Shown piece by piece: positions 54,109-64,000 of a stretch of DNA of 64,000 nucleotides. The number at the start of each line of letters is the position of its first letter. Positions within the stretch are counted from its first letter, which is position 1. A program made the position numbers and the translations under genes. The DNA is from Pollenia angustigena (taxonomy: Eukaryota > Arthropoda > Insecta > Diptera > Polleniidae), in NCBI GenBank assembly GCA_930367215.1, contig OV884056.1, positions 40,424,308 through 40,488,307 of the forward strand, in the 5' to 3' direction. The notes under the pieces were generated by a model. It saw only the letters and a list, made by a program, of their open reading frames with translations. It ran no database searches and was not told the DNA's origin.

Positions 54109-54629
54109 TAGTTGCACCAATAAATAGTTCAATAAAAACCTCCGTTTGTATTCAGTTTTTCATAAAATGTTGTTGTCATAGTGGTTATTACCAGTTATTA
54201 GTTTCCATGGACATCGCACAAATAAAAGTAAATTATAATTTCTCTGAAAGCATCTCCTACAAGTACATATGATTTTAATTAACTGTGTTGTGGTTATTTA
54301 TTCATAGGAATCTATGGGGTAACTAAAACGTCCACAATTGTTCATGGAAATTGTGTATGGTAGGCCACTTTTTCCTATAAAATTTGTATTTATGGTATCA
54401 GTTTTATTGCACATGGGCATTTCCATGTCTTTGTACGTGACATGTGTATGCCTTCTAAGAGGTTGAGGTTTGTCAAAAATAGTTGTAACTGGAAAATAAT
54501 TGTATCATTATTTTATTACATTCGGAATCTTGTTTTCCAAAGTAGCAGAATAGTAACAGAAATAATTTCGAGGTGATTGTAATAAAATGCGAACATCTTT
54601 ATTGGCTTGTTATTTCTACAATAATGATC

Positions 54630-54835
54630 TTAGACACTTTAAAGTATATATATTCTGGGTCCTTATGAGTAGCTATGTTGATTTAAGGATGTCCGTCTGT
54701 CTGTTGAAACGGGTTTTCAAATACCCCAGACATGATGGGGGCTTGGTTGTTATATATTTCTGTCACATCTGCACTGTTTTATTTTGCTATTGAAATTTAA
54801 CTAGACTGCGTCTAATTGTATTCATGGTTTTTTAT
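54630..54835 (+). repeat. mini-me-like repeat, copy
   Basis: AAAGTATATATATTCTGGGT then GTCCGTCTGTCTGTTGAAAC, CCCAGACATGATGGGGGCTT and TTTCTGTCACATCTGCACTG. TA repeat on one side and GTCY repeat on the other side of a core, as in mini-me. Confidence 0.6.
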
Positions 54836-54840
54836 TCCTA

Positions 54841-55395
54841 CACTGCTAGAAAAGGCGTCATAACGCTGATGTATTTTGACATCAGTACTATGACAAGTGT
54901 CTTCGTTTTTGACCCCATGACTCTTTTAATCATGGTGATGTCAACCTTAACATCGCTTGGCCAAAGTGTCATCAGGGTAAAAATGAAATTATGTCATCAA
55001 TGGGATGACACATCGGCATCACAGAAATGACGAACATGTAACATCGGAGAAAGGACACATTAGCATCAATTTAATGACAGTTTGTCATCAAGTCAAAGTC
55101 ATTGGAATTGACTTAAGTCAAAGGGAGAGAATATTATTATTTACTTACCAGTAACATATGTATGTTTGTTTCACGCTTCTTGAATTACAACCTTTGGTTA
55201 CAGCAGAACTCTGAATTATAAGCCACTAGCACCATGCCATAAATGGTTTCCGTAATCATTCTACTTTAAAACTTTGATGTATTTTACGAAGACGCTAGTC
55301 ATTGGATTGATTTTACTTTTTGCATCATTGTTGCCATTTGTATTAACATTGGTGTCACAATTCTGCTGTTAGGACATCATCAATTTCTATCAGTG
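54841..55395. mobile_element. 555-bp MITE with CACTGMTAGAAA ends, rich in GTCATCA motifs
   Basis: CACTGCTAGAAAAGGCGTCA on the left and GATGATGTCC..CAGTG read inverted on the right (TTTCTATCAGTG), with TA at 54839-54840 and 55396-55397. More than a dozen ATGTCATCA / TGATGACA-type words occur inside in both orientations. Non-coding. Confidence 0.65.
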
Positions 55396-55479
55396 TATCA
55401 CCTTGTATAAATTGGTTCTTTTTATAATCTTGACCGAAGGTAAAAGGGTATATATAAGTTTTCCATTCTGTTTGTTATT

Positions 55480-55735
55480 TCTACAATATTGATCTTAGAC
55501 ACTATAAAATATATATGTATATTCTTGGTCCTTATGACGAGCAAAGTTGATGTTCGTCTGTCCGTTGAAATGGTTTTTCCGAAGACCCCGGATATGATGG
55601 GGGCTGAGTAGTTATATATCTGTTTCACATATAGTCCTGAATTATCTGCTTTAAAAATTCAACCTCGGCTTAAAACGGCTGAGATATGAGCAAAAAACCA
55701 CGACTGCCTAAAATTTTACCCAAAACTTACGAATT
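55480..55735 (+). repeat. mini-me-like repeat, second copy
   Basis: TTGATCTTAGACACTATAAA, ATATATATGTATATTCTTGG, GTTCGTCTGTCCGTTGAAAT, GGATATGATGGGGGCTGAGT, ATATGAGCAAAAAACCACGA. Very similar to 54630-54835 but 850 bp away; the MITE at 54841 lies between them. Confidence 0.6.
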
Positions 55736-56990
55736 TTGAAAAACTTACGACTAATCAAATACAAATGGTATAGACAAATGATGTTTCTGCACCACGTACG
55801 TAACATTAATAGCATCCAAAAAAATATACCTCCAATTGAACTCAATATTTGGTATTTCCTCATAAATCTTGTGCATTGTTGTTATAACATTTATTTGAAA
55901 GTATAGTGTTAAGAAGACCTGAATTTAGAGAAAAGAGGAGCGAATATCGATGATTGAAATTTCTTAAAATTAATTAAAGATAAAGTCACTTTTAACCATT
56001 TTTCGAAAATAAACACTTAATATCGCTCTTTAGTGTTCGGTTCGGTAGATTTGTGGAAAACACAAACGGTAACGTTTCCCTGTTAGTCATGTTTCAAACA
56101 CAAAAATAGTACTGTTTTTTTTCATCAAACTCAACAAAAGTGGAGAACATTTAATTCCGTTCGTTTTTTTTTAAATCCACAAACTTCATTTTGTTCGGTT
56201 CGGCTCGTTAATGTTCGTCTCTTTTGGCTAGTAAAAAACCAAACCTTTTGTACAAAAACAAAACACACATTTAAACGGTCTTTTTGTTTGTTAATTTCTT
56301 TATAAATGTAAAAATAGAAACATTATAGACCATTAAAATATGTTTGTTCTGGTTTTTAACGAAGAACAGAACACTATATAATGTTCGGCTCTTTCTTCAA
56401 AATAGTAACGAACGGTATTTAGGGTTGTGTTCGTCTACACAATCACTAAAAAAATAGATATCGTTCTTTGTTGTATGAGTCGAACGCCAAATAATTTAAA
56501 ATTTTATTGTTTGCTCTTGAAAATTGTAGTAATCTTTAAGGACCTCTACATAGTAAAGTTGGAGTGTTTTTTCCTTTTTACCATATTAATAAAAAGTTTC
56601 AATGTTTTTATTATTCGATTCTTATGGAAATGCCCATATGGAGAACACTTAAATTGTAATAAAATATTACTCAATTTTCATAAAATTTAATAATAAACTA
56701 TTTTTCAGAAAAACTGAATCAGCTTCATACATATTTTTATGGTTTGAATTCTTTATAACTTTTTTAAATGATTTGTTTTTTTCCATCATTTTGTGAAGAA
56801 GACACACGCGGCATTTAAAATGAATAACTATAGAATCGATTAACGTACCAATACAATTGAAATTTATTATTTAAACCAATAATTATTTGTACAATTTGAT
56901 AATGAGCGATGAATTCCATTTCCCATTAAATGGCTACGATAGCAAATAAAACTGCAGGATTTAAGCTACGGAGAAGTAAAGAGCAGTTCG
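55736..56990. other. Unassigned A+T-rich sequence
   Basis: Several TTCGGTTCGG / GTTCGTC words cluster at 56035-56425 in both orientations, perhaps an old palindromic repeat. No ORF with a domain. Confidence 0.35.
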
Positions 56991-56999
56991 TCAGTGATT

Positions 57000-57320
57000 A
57001 TTGCACTGTTTGGTAGGGTATATTATACGAAAAAAAATGGTTTAATCTTTCTTAACGGTAGTTGATGTTGGAAATTTTTTTTTTGGGCCAGCTGTTGAAA
57101 ACGTTGTGGTTTCAACAGGATGAAGACACAATAAATACTGCAAAGGTCTCAATGGCTTTGATAATGGACAAACTTAGCGAACGCATTATTTTGTATACAA
57201 GCACTTTCAACTGGGATCAACGTTGCCTAAATTTATCAGCTCCTGACAGATTTCTAAGAGGACATTCAAAAAGAAAACCTAAACTAAAAACAACCTTCCA
57301 AATTAAATCATGGCCATAAC
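57000..57320 (+). pseudogene. Separate mariner-type transposase relic
   Basis: A frame from 57062 reads LWFQQDEDTINTAKVSMALI and SERIILYTSTFNWDQRCLNL then SAPDRFLRGHSKRKPK, the block around the second and third catalytic aspartates of a Tc1/mariner transposase, with substitutions such as QQDED for QQDGA. Just upstream an IFLNGS segment is legible with stops. It is much more diverged than the DD41D copy that starts 100 bp downstream. Confidence 0.65.
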
Positions 57321-57423
57321 ACCCGAAATTATGAAACTATGTTACAATTTGACTCTATTGGCATAAACTGACCTTAAAACATCGCCAAAGGGCTATATCG
57401 AAATGTTGGCTTAATTAGTAATA

Positions 57424-58134
57424 TCGGGTGATTTTTCAGCTATTATCTTTTTGGCAACACTGGTTTAAACAGCTGACACACGTTTTGTGTTTTGTTTCAC
57501 TGTCAAACAGCTTCAGTTGGGTCTATAATTTAACCATGAATCGTCTTACAAACGAACAACGCTTGCAAATTATTGAATTTTATTATCAAAATGCGTGCTC
57601 TGTTAAGAAAGTACATCGAGCGCTTCTTCCATTTTATGGTCAGTTTAACGAAGCTCATTTTTGGCTCAATGGGTACGTTAATAAGCAGAATTGTCGATTT
57701 TGGAGTGAAGATAAGCCAGAAGCATTGCAAGAGCTACCAATGCATCCAGAAAAAGGCACAGTTTGGTGCGGTTTATGGGCTGTTGGCATCATTGGCCGCC
57801 TAGATCGTGCGATTTAACGCCTTTAGACTATTTTTTGGGGGGCAATGTTAAAGCTCATATCTATACACACATGCCCGCTTCAATTGACGCATTGGAAGAC
57901 AACATTGAAGCATTTATTCATGAGATACCGGCCGAAATGTTGGAAAGAGTATGCCAAAATTGGACTAAGCGGATGGACCATTTGAGGCGCAGTCACGGTC
58001 AACATTAGCATGAAATAATCTGCAAACATTAAATTATATGGACCGTACTATCGATTCAAATAAAGATTTCATGCATTTTTCTGAATTTTATGTTTTTTTT
58101 TTAACTTTCCTATAACTCTTAAAAAATCACCCAT
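57424..58134 (+). mobile_element. DD41D-type Tc1/mariner transposon, doubly deleted, copy 3
   Basis: Same ends as copies 1 and 2 (TCGGGTGATTTTT at 57424; AAAAAATCACCCAT at the right), with TA at 57422-57423 and 58135-58136. At 711 bp it is the shortest: besides the N-terminal deletion it lacks ~270 bp of the catalytic centre. Confidence 0.87.
57536..58008 (+). pseudogene. DD41D transposase remnant, copy 3
   Basis: MNRLTNEQRLQIIEFYYQNA continues to ALLPFYGQFN and joins EAHFWLNGYVNKQNC after a frameshift, dropping part of the DNA-binding region. At GIIG (about 57795) it jumps to RSCDLTPLDYFL, removing the second catalytic Asp block. The C-terminal IPAEMLERVCQNWTKRMDHL is intact and then closes early with a TAG at 58006-58008 before the usual HEII.FKH end. 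Confidence 0.85.
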
Positions 58135-58366
58135 TATATCAAGATTATTCCCGAATCTTGTGAAATTAATCATTTTTTGAAAGCACGATTGGGTTTAAAA
58201 AAAATCCTATCCGCAGAGAAAATATGTTTTTCCATATGTTCTCGACTAACAAAATTATTGCATGATTTCTTTAACCATATTTTTGATACCTGCAATCATA
58301 TTATGGTTAAATAACTCCATATAAGGAAGTTATGGAATTAAAATTTGTATGAGATCTTCGCACAAA

Positions 58367-58537
58367 TGTGGATCGATTACAATATAATTGGTTCGAATTA
58401 TATTTAGTGATAGATATTGTATTACTTCATATTTTCTAATCATAGTAACCTTAGAATAATTTAGTTTTAGAACATATTCATATTTGTAATTCTATTTAAT
58501 GAATCATTCAATAAAGAACTTTGATCAATACATCACA
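58367..58537 (+). repeat. Putative 5' LTR of Mag-like Ty3/gypsy element
   Basis: Ends CACA four bases before the primer-binding site and can start at TGTGGATCGATT, giving TG...CA borders and a 171-bp LTR, with an AATAAA at about 58510. The left border is a guess, because the 3' LTR lies beyond the window and cannot be compared. Confidence 0.5.
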
Positions 58538-58541
58538 TAGT

Positions 58542-58553
58542 TGGCGACGAGGA
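58542..58553 (+). promoter_or_regulatory. Primer-binding site, tRNA-Ser type
   Basis: TGGCGACGAGGA is complementary to the 3' end of an insect tRNA-Ser(GCU) (…TCCTCGTCGCCA, from memory). TTGGCGACGAGG is the PBS typical of Mag-clade Ty3/gypsy elements, consistent with the gag and pol order downstream. Confidence 0.7.
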
Positions 58554-58669
58554 AAAAGTCTAAAAAAAAAAATTTTCAAGAAAAAGGGAAATTTTTTATA
58601 TTTTCTAAAAAGAAAATAAAACAATTGTAATTATAATTGTGTGCAAAAAAAAAAAAACAATAATTAGAA

Positions 58670-58865
58670 ATGGCTGTAAGTACATCCAACGTTAATTGTG
58701 AAGTTACAAGAACATTCTTCCAGGCTACGCAATTGCCAGAATTTAGTTGTGAATCAGAACCATGGCAAATTTGGAAAGAAAAACTTGAAATACATTTGTG
58801 TGAATTGAAATGTGATGATGAAAGTTCAAAGAAAGCTACATTGCTAAAATCTATTGGATCGGAAC
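58670..58865 (+). pseudogene. gag 5' part of Mag-like retrotransposon
   Basis: The ATG at 58670 starts a 65-residue gag N-terminus with TQLPEFSCESEPWQIWKEKL, a Mag/gypsy capsid-start pattern. It is cut at codon SIGSE by the hAT element at 58866. The protein continues in phase-compatible sequence after 61007, so the break is due to the insertion. Confidence 0.8.
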
Positions 58866-59120
58866 CAGGCGCGGATTCAGGGGGGGGGTGAAATAAGGAA
58901 ATTTCCCCCCCGTAAATTATAAAAATATGTTTTGTTTATTTCGATAATACAGGAATACCCATTAATATTATCTTTTTTTAATGTACACAATTTTTGGAAA
59001 TCCCAGCAAGGTTTTTTTTTTGTTTTTTTTATTGAATCTCTAACGAAATTTTCAATAAGTATCCAAATCTTCATCCTAATAGTTATTTATTAGATATTTT
59101 CAATGAAACATCAAATACTT

Positions 59121-59391
59121 CCCAGTAAAAACTTCGCCTACAAAATAATGTGTTGAGTAATCAAAAAAACATAATAGCACTACTTACAATTCTACTGAAA
59201 GAACCAATGAATTTTACAAGGGATGTCCCAAAATGAACGCATTAAAAAGTAAGTCATTATTTTTTTACCTGCACACATCCAGAAAAAAGTAGTTATAGAA
59301 GTTGTTATAGATGTAGTTATAGAAGAAAGCTACAAAATAATGAGTTAAAGAAGCTATTCATTTTGAAAAAGTAGGCGAAGTTTTTACTGGG
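59121..59391. mobile_element. 271-bp MITE with CCCAGTAAAAACTTCGCCTAC ends, inside hAT
   Basis: CCCAGTAAAAACTTCGCCTA on the left and TAGGCGAAGTTTTTACTGGG on the right, a perfect 21-bp TIR. The end motif CCCAGTAAAAA is shared with 41083-41524. It is the youngest layer of this three-level nest. Confidence 0.85.
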
Positions 59392-59539
59392 TTATTATTC
59401 TACATTCAATCCCAGCAGGGGCCATCTATGTATAACCAAAACGTAAACGTTTAACTTGATAATGCGTGCGGTTGAATTATTGAAAAGCCTTAGTATTTGT
59501 AATATTTATGTACATACATATATATGAGTTATATGAAAA

Positions 59540-60790
59540 AAATTCCTATTTGATAATTTTTGACGAACGCAAGGATTTGTCGGGGAAAAGCCAGATTTCC
59601 TTATCTTTAAAATATTTCAACATACAACAAAAAGTTGTTAAGGAAGAATTGTTTTGGCTTTGTTGTAAAAGCATTTGAAGAGCCTTCACAGGATATTGAT
59701 TATGACGCTGATGTGTCAATTGATGCGATGGCACTATCATCAACAGTTCTGAAAACTTTGACAAGTTTTAGTCTTGACCTAAAAAACTGTATAGGAGTTG
59801 AAACTGATGGGTGTCGTTTGATGTCAGCAGAAACTGGAGCTGTTTAAAAATTCTGGAAACCGCGACAAATGCGAAACAAACGCCTTGCTATTTCCTGTAA
59901 ATCAGGCAAAACACGTTTTTACTAAAGTATTTGGGAGCCAAACTCTCTACATTATGCGAGACAAGATGGGTGTACCGTCACGACTCAGCTTTACACTTTG
60001 CAACAAGTGTACATCATATAGTAGAAGCTTTGGAAAACATATCTGAGTGGAAAGGTAGAGATACTTCATCAAGAGCCTTATATTAAGGAACTCACTTAGA
60101 ACTTTTGAATTTATTTGCGGAATAAACATATAAAGTGTGATACTTATTGTAACACAGCCGCTTAGTATCATTTTACAAAAGCACGATATAGATCTTCAAA
60201 AAGGATCAAGCCTTATCAAAACTTTAATCATGTGCCTTGAAGAAAAAAGAAATAAAGCCGAAGAACAATTTAAAGTGATTTTTAAAAAAGGTAAAGTTAT
60301 TTGCGTTCAAATCGAGGTTCCAACCTAAAAAACAAGATTTGAACGAAATAATTACATCCAAAATGTTGAAGATTTCTACCGAGTTGTAGGTTTCATTCTC
60401 TTACTGAATTTATTTTAGAAGATCTCAAAACACCTTTCCAATAGATATCTTTAATGTATTGAACATACCAAAACTTCTACTCAAAGTGTAATCAAGTCAT
60501 ATACAGATATAAAACTTTTAAAACCACAACTCGAGATAAACACTTACTAACATCTTAACTTGAGCCTGAACTGTTGCATTGGCAACAAACATGGAAGTTA
60601 TCTGAAAATCTATCAGATAACGTTGTAGATGCTTTAATAAACTGTGATGAAGATATCTACCCAAATCTAAGAAAAATATTTCAAATTTTCGTTTCAATGC
60701 TCGTAAGTAATGCTACGAGCGAGAGGTCATTTCCTACCCTTCGTCGAATAAAAACATGGCTCGGATCAACAATGACAAACTGAACATAGA
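59540..60790 (+). pseudogene. hAT transposase remnant
   Basis: Pieces in shifting frames: NCIGVETDGCRLMSAETGAV (59791-59846), matching the family pattern ..G..TDGC..M.....GV; ALHFATSVHHIVEALENI-like sequence near 59985-60040; and a clean C-terminal dimerisation block YPNLRKIFQIFVSMLVSNAT then SERSFPTLRRIKTWLGSTM at 60658-60780. The N-terminal BED finger is not seen. Several stops and frameshifts; inactive. Confidence 0.8.
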
Positions 60791-61006
60791 CTGTACTATC
60801 TAAATTTGCCTCACAAGAAAATCATAAATTGCTTATTTAAAAAGATTAGTTTATTTTAATTTATATTGAATATTTTATTTAACCTTATTGTTGAGTTTTT
60901 TTAATATAATATACACAAATTGCTTTTAATAAACTTTTAAAAACAAATTTTTTTTTGTATCATAAAAAATTTCCCCCCCCTAAGGCTCAAGCTGGATCCG
61001 CGCCTG

Positions 61007-61670
61007 ATCGGAACCATATAAGCTGCTTCATAGTTTATGTAACCCAGAGTCCCCTGTATCCAAATCGTATGAACAATTGTGTTCCCTATTGGAGAGTCAT
61101 TATACTCCACCAACAATTGTGTTCCACGAAAGGAAACAGTTTTATTCAGCAGTATATACTGATGGAGAAAGCGTGTCACAATGGTTTGCTAGAGTTAAGC
61201 AACTCGCTATAAGTTGCAAATTTGGTTCAAATTTAAATTCATTTTTACTGGATCGTTTTGTAATGGGGCTCCCAGAAAAGATATTTGACAAGCTTTGTGA
61301 AGAAGATGAAACTCTAACATTAGAAAACGCATTACGTAAAGCTGTTATAATGGAAACAAAGATGGTTATGAAAACAAAAGAAAAAGCTGAGGTTAATGCC
61401 ATCAAGGAAAAACAACATGGAAGTTTCAAGAAAGATAGTCAAAATGGTAACTTCAATAGCAATAAGCGACATAACGTGAGTAACTCAAATGTTAGCAACA
61501 AGGTAAAAGAAATGCCTAGAAAACAACAAAACATGAAGAAATTCTGCTCCCATTGCGGATGGCGCAATCACGAGTCCCAATCTTGTTTTTACAAGAACAG
61601 CAAGTGTCATGTATGTGGAAAAATTGGACATATTTCAACATATTTCTGTTTATACTATTTCAACAAATAA
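61007..61670 (+). pseudogene. gag 3' part with CCHC knuckles
   Basis: Resumes after the hAT element; a 197-residue frame from 61077 includes SQWFARVKQLAISCKFG (capsid core) and LDRFVMGLPEKIFDKL. Near the end it has a CCHC knuckle (CSHCGWRNHESQSC) and the first half of a second (CHVCGKIGH) before a stop at 61668. The protease frame starts here, so the second knuckle is overlapped by the pol frame. Nucleocapsid function inferred. Confidence 0.8.
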
Positions 61671-63998
61671 TAATTTTAATCCTTATCTTTCACCAGTGAC
61701 AGTGGATGGAATTCATATGCAAATTATGTGTGATACTGGATCTCCCTGTACCTTGTTCCCAAGAAGTCTTGTCAACGCGGTTCAACTTAAAAGATTACAA
61801 CATTGCAGTAATAAATTCGTGAGTTATACAGGTGATAGAATTAATATCATTGGTGAGTTTATTGCAAATATAAAATATAGAGACACTATAAAACCATTAA
61901 AGATAACAGTTTCTGATGCGAACACAAAACCACTTTTAGGTAGAGATTTTCTTAAGGAATTTAATTTGGAAATTATACAATCGGAAAAAGTAAACGTTAT
62001 TAATAATAACAACATAGTAGAACAGTTAAAAACTGAGTTTAGAAAATTATTTGATGATGAATTAGGTAAATTTAATTTGAGTGAGATTTCATTGCCAATT
62101 GACATTAACGCCAAACCTATATTTTTCAAGCCACGTCCGGTTCCATAGGCTTGGAAGTCTAAAGTTGAAGCAGAACTTAAAGATCTCATAAAAAGAGATA
62201 TTTTAGTTCCTGTAGACCATTCTGAGTGGGGTACACCCTTGGTGCCAATTCTTAAGGGAAATGGTAAACTCCGAATTTGTGGAGATTACAAAGTTACAAT
62301 CAACAAATGGTTAGTTGACGTCAAGTATCCATTACCACGCATTGAGGAAATTTTTGCGGCTTTGAGCGGTGGAAAAATTTTTTCTAAACTAGACCTCTCA
62401 AATGCATACAATCAGTTAGTTTTAAATGAGGAATCTCAAGGTTTGTGCACATGGAGCACACATATAGGAACATTGAGAATGAAAAGATTACCTTTTGGAG
62501 TTAAACCGGCCGCAGCAATTTTCCAAAAAACAATGGAAAATATTTTATGTGGTATCAAAAGTGTTGTGGTTTACCAAGATGACATAATTGTCACAGGAAA
62601 AACTGTATCTGAGCATATTAAAATACTAAAAATTGTATTGCGCAAACTACAAGAAGTAGGACTTAAATTAAACCTTAATAAATGTAAGTTCTTACAGGAA
62701 AGAGTTTCTTACTTAGGTTTTACAATTGATGGAAATGGTTTACATAAGAATAATGACAGGTTTCAATGTATTATAGATTGTCCGGTGCCGAAAAATATCA
62801 CGGAAGTAAGAGCATTTATAGGTATGACTAATCACTATTCAAAATTCATTGAAAATTTTACACAGAAAGTCAACCCTCTTTATGAATTATTGAAGAAAAA
62901 TGCTAAGTTCATTTGGACTGAACAGTGTCAAAAAGCATTTGAAAATATGAAATCTGAGGTTTCTTCTGAACAAATTTTGGTACATTTCGATAATTCGTTA
63001 CCAATAATTTTAACTACAGATGCTAGTAACCTAGCTGTAGCAGGTGTTTTATCTCATAAGTTTCCTAATAACAAATAAAACCAATTGCTTTTGCGTCACG
63101 TGCTTTAACTAAAACTGAACAAGGTTATAGTACATTAGAAAAAGAAGCACTTGCAATAATATTTTGTGTTACGAAGTTTCGACAGTATTTACTGGGACAT
63201 CATTTTGTTTTGAGAACGGATCACAAGCCTCTGAAATTTTTATTTGGTGAAAGTAAAGGTTTACCACTGATGGCTTCTGCTAGATTTCAAAGGTGGGCAT
63301 TTACATTATCGGGATTCGATTATTCAATTGAATATATTAAAGGCAAGGAAAACATTGCTGATGAGTTATCGAGGATTCCACAATCTGAATTCATTATTGA
63401 TGAAAAGGAAAAGAGCTTTGTTAATTATGTTGAGTCTGAGAATTGCTTAAATTTAACATTTAAGGAAATAGCTAGGGAAACAAGACGCGACCCAGTATTG
63501 TCTAAAGTGGTCAATGCGATATTATCAGGAGTTGTAACGAAATTAGAGGGAAGTGAGTTTGAACCTTTCAAGAGAAGATCTCTTGAACTTTCAGTTGATT
63601 ATGGATGTATTCTTTGGGGTTATAGAACGGTTGTTCCCTCCAAATTGCAGAAACCAATCCTTAATCAACTACATCGCTCTCATATGGGCATTGTAAAAAC
63701 TAAAGGTTTAGCTAGATCGTATGTCTGGTGGCCAAATTTAGATTTGGACATTGAAAAATTAGTAGTTAGCGTCTTCTCCAGAGAAATCCACATTAATACC
63801 GTGGCAGCCTGAAAGCTCAGCTTGGAGTAGAATACATGTAGACTTTGCTGGACCAGTTAAGGGTTATTATTTATTGGTCATCATAGACTCTTACACAAAG
63901 TGGGTTGAAGTATTTAAAACTAAGGAAATAACGTCATCTTTTACCATTGATTCGATTAGGAAATTATTTTGGTAATACGGACTTGTAGATACAATCGT
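61609..63998 (+). pseudogene. pol of Mag-like Ty3/gypsy: PR, RT, RNase H, partial IN
   Basis: Protease: MCDTGSPCTLF (aspartic DTG) and LLGRDFL. An in-frame TAG lies at 62146-62148 before AWKSKVEAELKDLIKRDILV. RT (62150-62900): WGTPLVPILKGNGKLRICGD, FSKLDLSNAYNQL, VYQDDIIVTG, KCKFLQERVSYLGF. Tether/RNase H (62900-63370): TTDASNLAVAGVL, then a frameshift near 63075, EKEALAIIFCVTKFR, RTDHKPLKFLF, KGKENIADELSR. IN: LHRSHMGIVKTKGLARSYVW with its HH pair, then a deletion near 63766 that removes the CC pair; RIHVDFAGPVKGYYLLVIID (first catalytic Asp) follows, and the window ends before the rest. Dead copy: one stop, one frameshift and at least one deletion. Confidence 0.87.
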
Positions 63999-64000
63999 AA

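Larger units (their letters stand above)
58866..61006 (+). mobile_element. hAT transposon relic inserted in gag, 8-bp TSD
   Basis: CAGGCGCGGATTCAG at the left and CTGGATCCGCGCCTG at the right form a ~15-bp TIR followed by G-run / C-run stretches (CCCCCCCCC). ATCGGAAC is duplicated exactly at 58858-58865 and 61007-61014. CAG-N-GGCGGATCCAG-type ends are common in hAT elements of the ZBED/DUF4371 kind. The transposase gene inside is degraded and a MITE has inserted at 59121. Confidence 0.9.

Noticed and set aside
62239..63078. Endogenous virus (reverse-transcribing) rather than LTR retrotransposon
   Set aside because: PBS and gag/pol pattern fit a Mag-like Ty3/gypsy retrotransposon; no envelope gene is visible within the window, although the 3' end lies outside it.
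1..64000. CRISPR array, prokaryotic defence island or operon
   Set aside because: No regular short direct repeats with unique spacers, no bacterial gene packing or ribosome-binding sites; content is eukaryotic TE DNA.

Overview
The window is eukaryotic. It is strongly A+T-rich (judged by eye, not computed), has no operon-like gene packing, and consists almost entirely of transposable-element (TE) copies at every stage of decay. The element mix suggests a dipteran insect, probably a large-genome calyptrate fly: DD41D-type Tc1/mariner relics, a LOA-like LINE, a Mag-like Ty3/gypsy element, and repeats with GTCY and TA microsatellites like Drosophila mini-me elements. I could not identify a complete host gene. 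The sequence reads like an intergenic region or one very long intron. The only host-like candidates are a short coding-like C-terminus at 15852-16022 (minus) and a 21-codon hydrophobic ORF at 35701-35766 (minus), both weak.

Layout. 0-5.7 kb: an internally deleted DD41D transposon, a palindromic MITE, and a foldback-like element with ~40-bp subrepeats in its arms. 5.7-17 kb: several MITE families, a repeat with three ~399-bp internal tandem units, a pogo/Tigger relic and a mini-me-like repeat. 17.8-23.6 kb: a small non-LTR relic, then an apparently complete LOA-like LINE (minus) with overlapping open ORF1 and ORF2 and a perfect 11-bp target-site duplication (TSD). 23.9-32.5 kb: degenerate hAT-like or SINE-like repeats, two more non-LTR reverse-transcriptase relics whose catalytic motifs read YADY and NADD, and a 5'-truncated piece of the LOA-like family. 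32.8-34.4 kb: head-to-head copies of a foldback family with CCCTAGAGGGAAG and CCCKSCGGGAAAT ends. 36-42.4 kb: more repeats and a 3.2-kb nest of elements. 45-52 kb: nested palindromic elements with readable TSDs (ATAT, TA, 8-bp TTAATATA). 53-58.1 kb: two more DD41D copies, a separate mariner relic and mini-me-like repeats. 58.37 kb to the end: a broken Mag-like LTR retrotransposon (LTR, tRNA-Ser-type PBS, gag, protease, RT, RNase H, part of integrase). Its gag is split by a 2.14-kb hAT relic with an 8-bp TSD, which itself carries a 271-bp MITE.

The open reading frames serve retrotransposition or transposition, not host metabolism. Only the LOA-like LINE looks recent and possibly competent. I found no prokaryote-like defence system, CRISPR array or rRNA. 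The most useful signals are insertion stratigraphy, recurrent internal deletion in the DD41D family, unrelated non-autonomous families sharing one CAGARAAAAA terminal motif, and a perfect 20-bp hairpin beside a Pol III-type B box and T-run.
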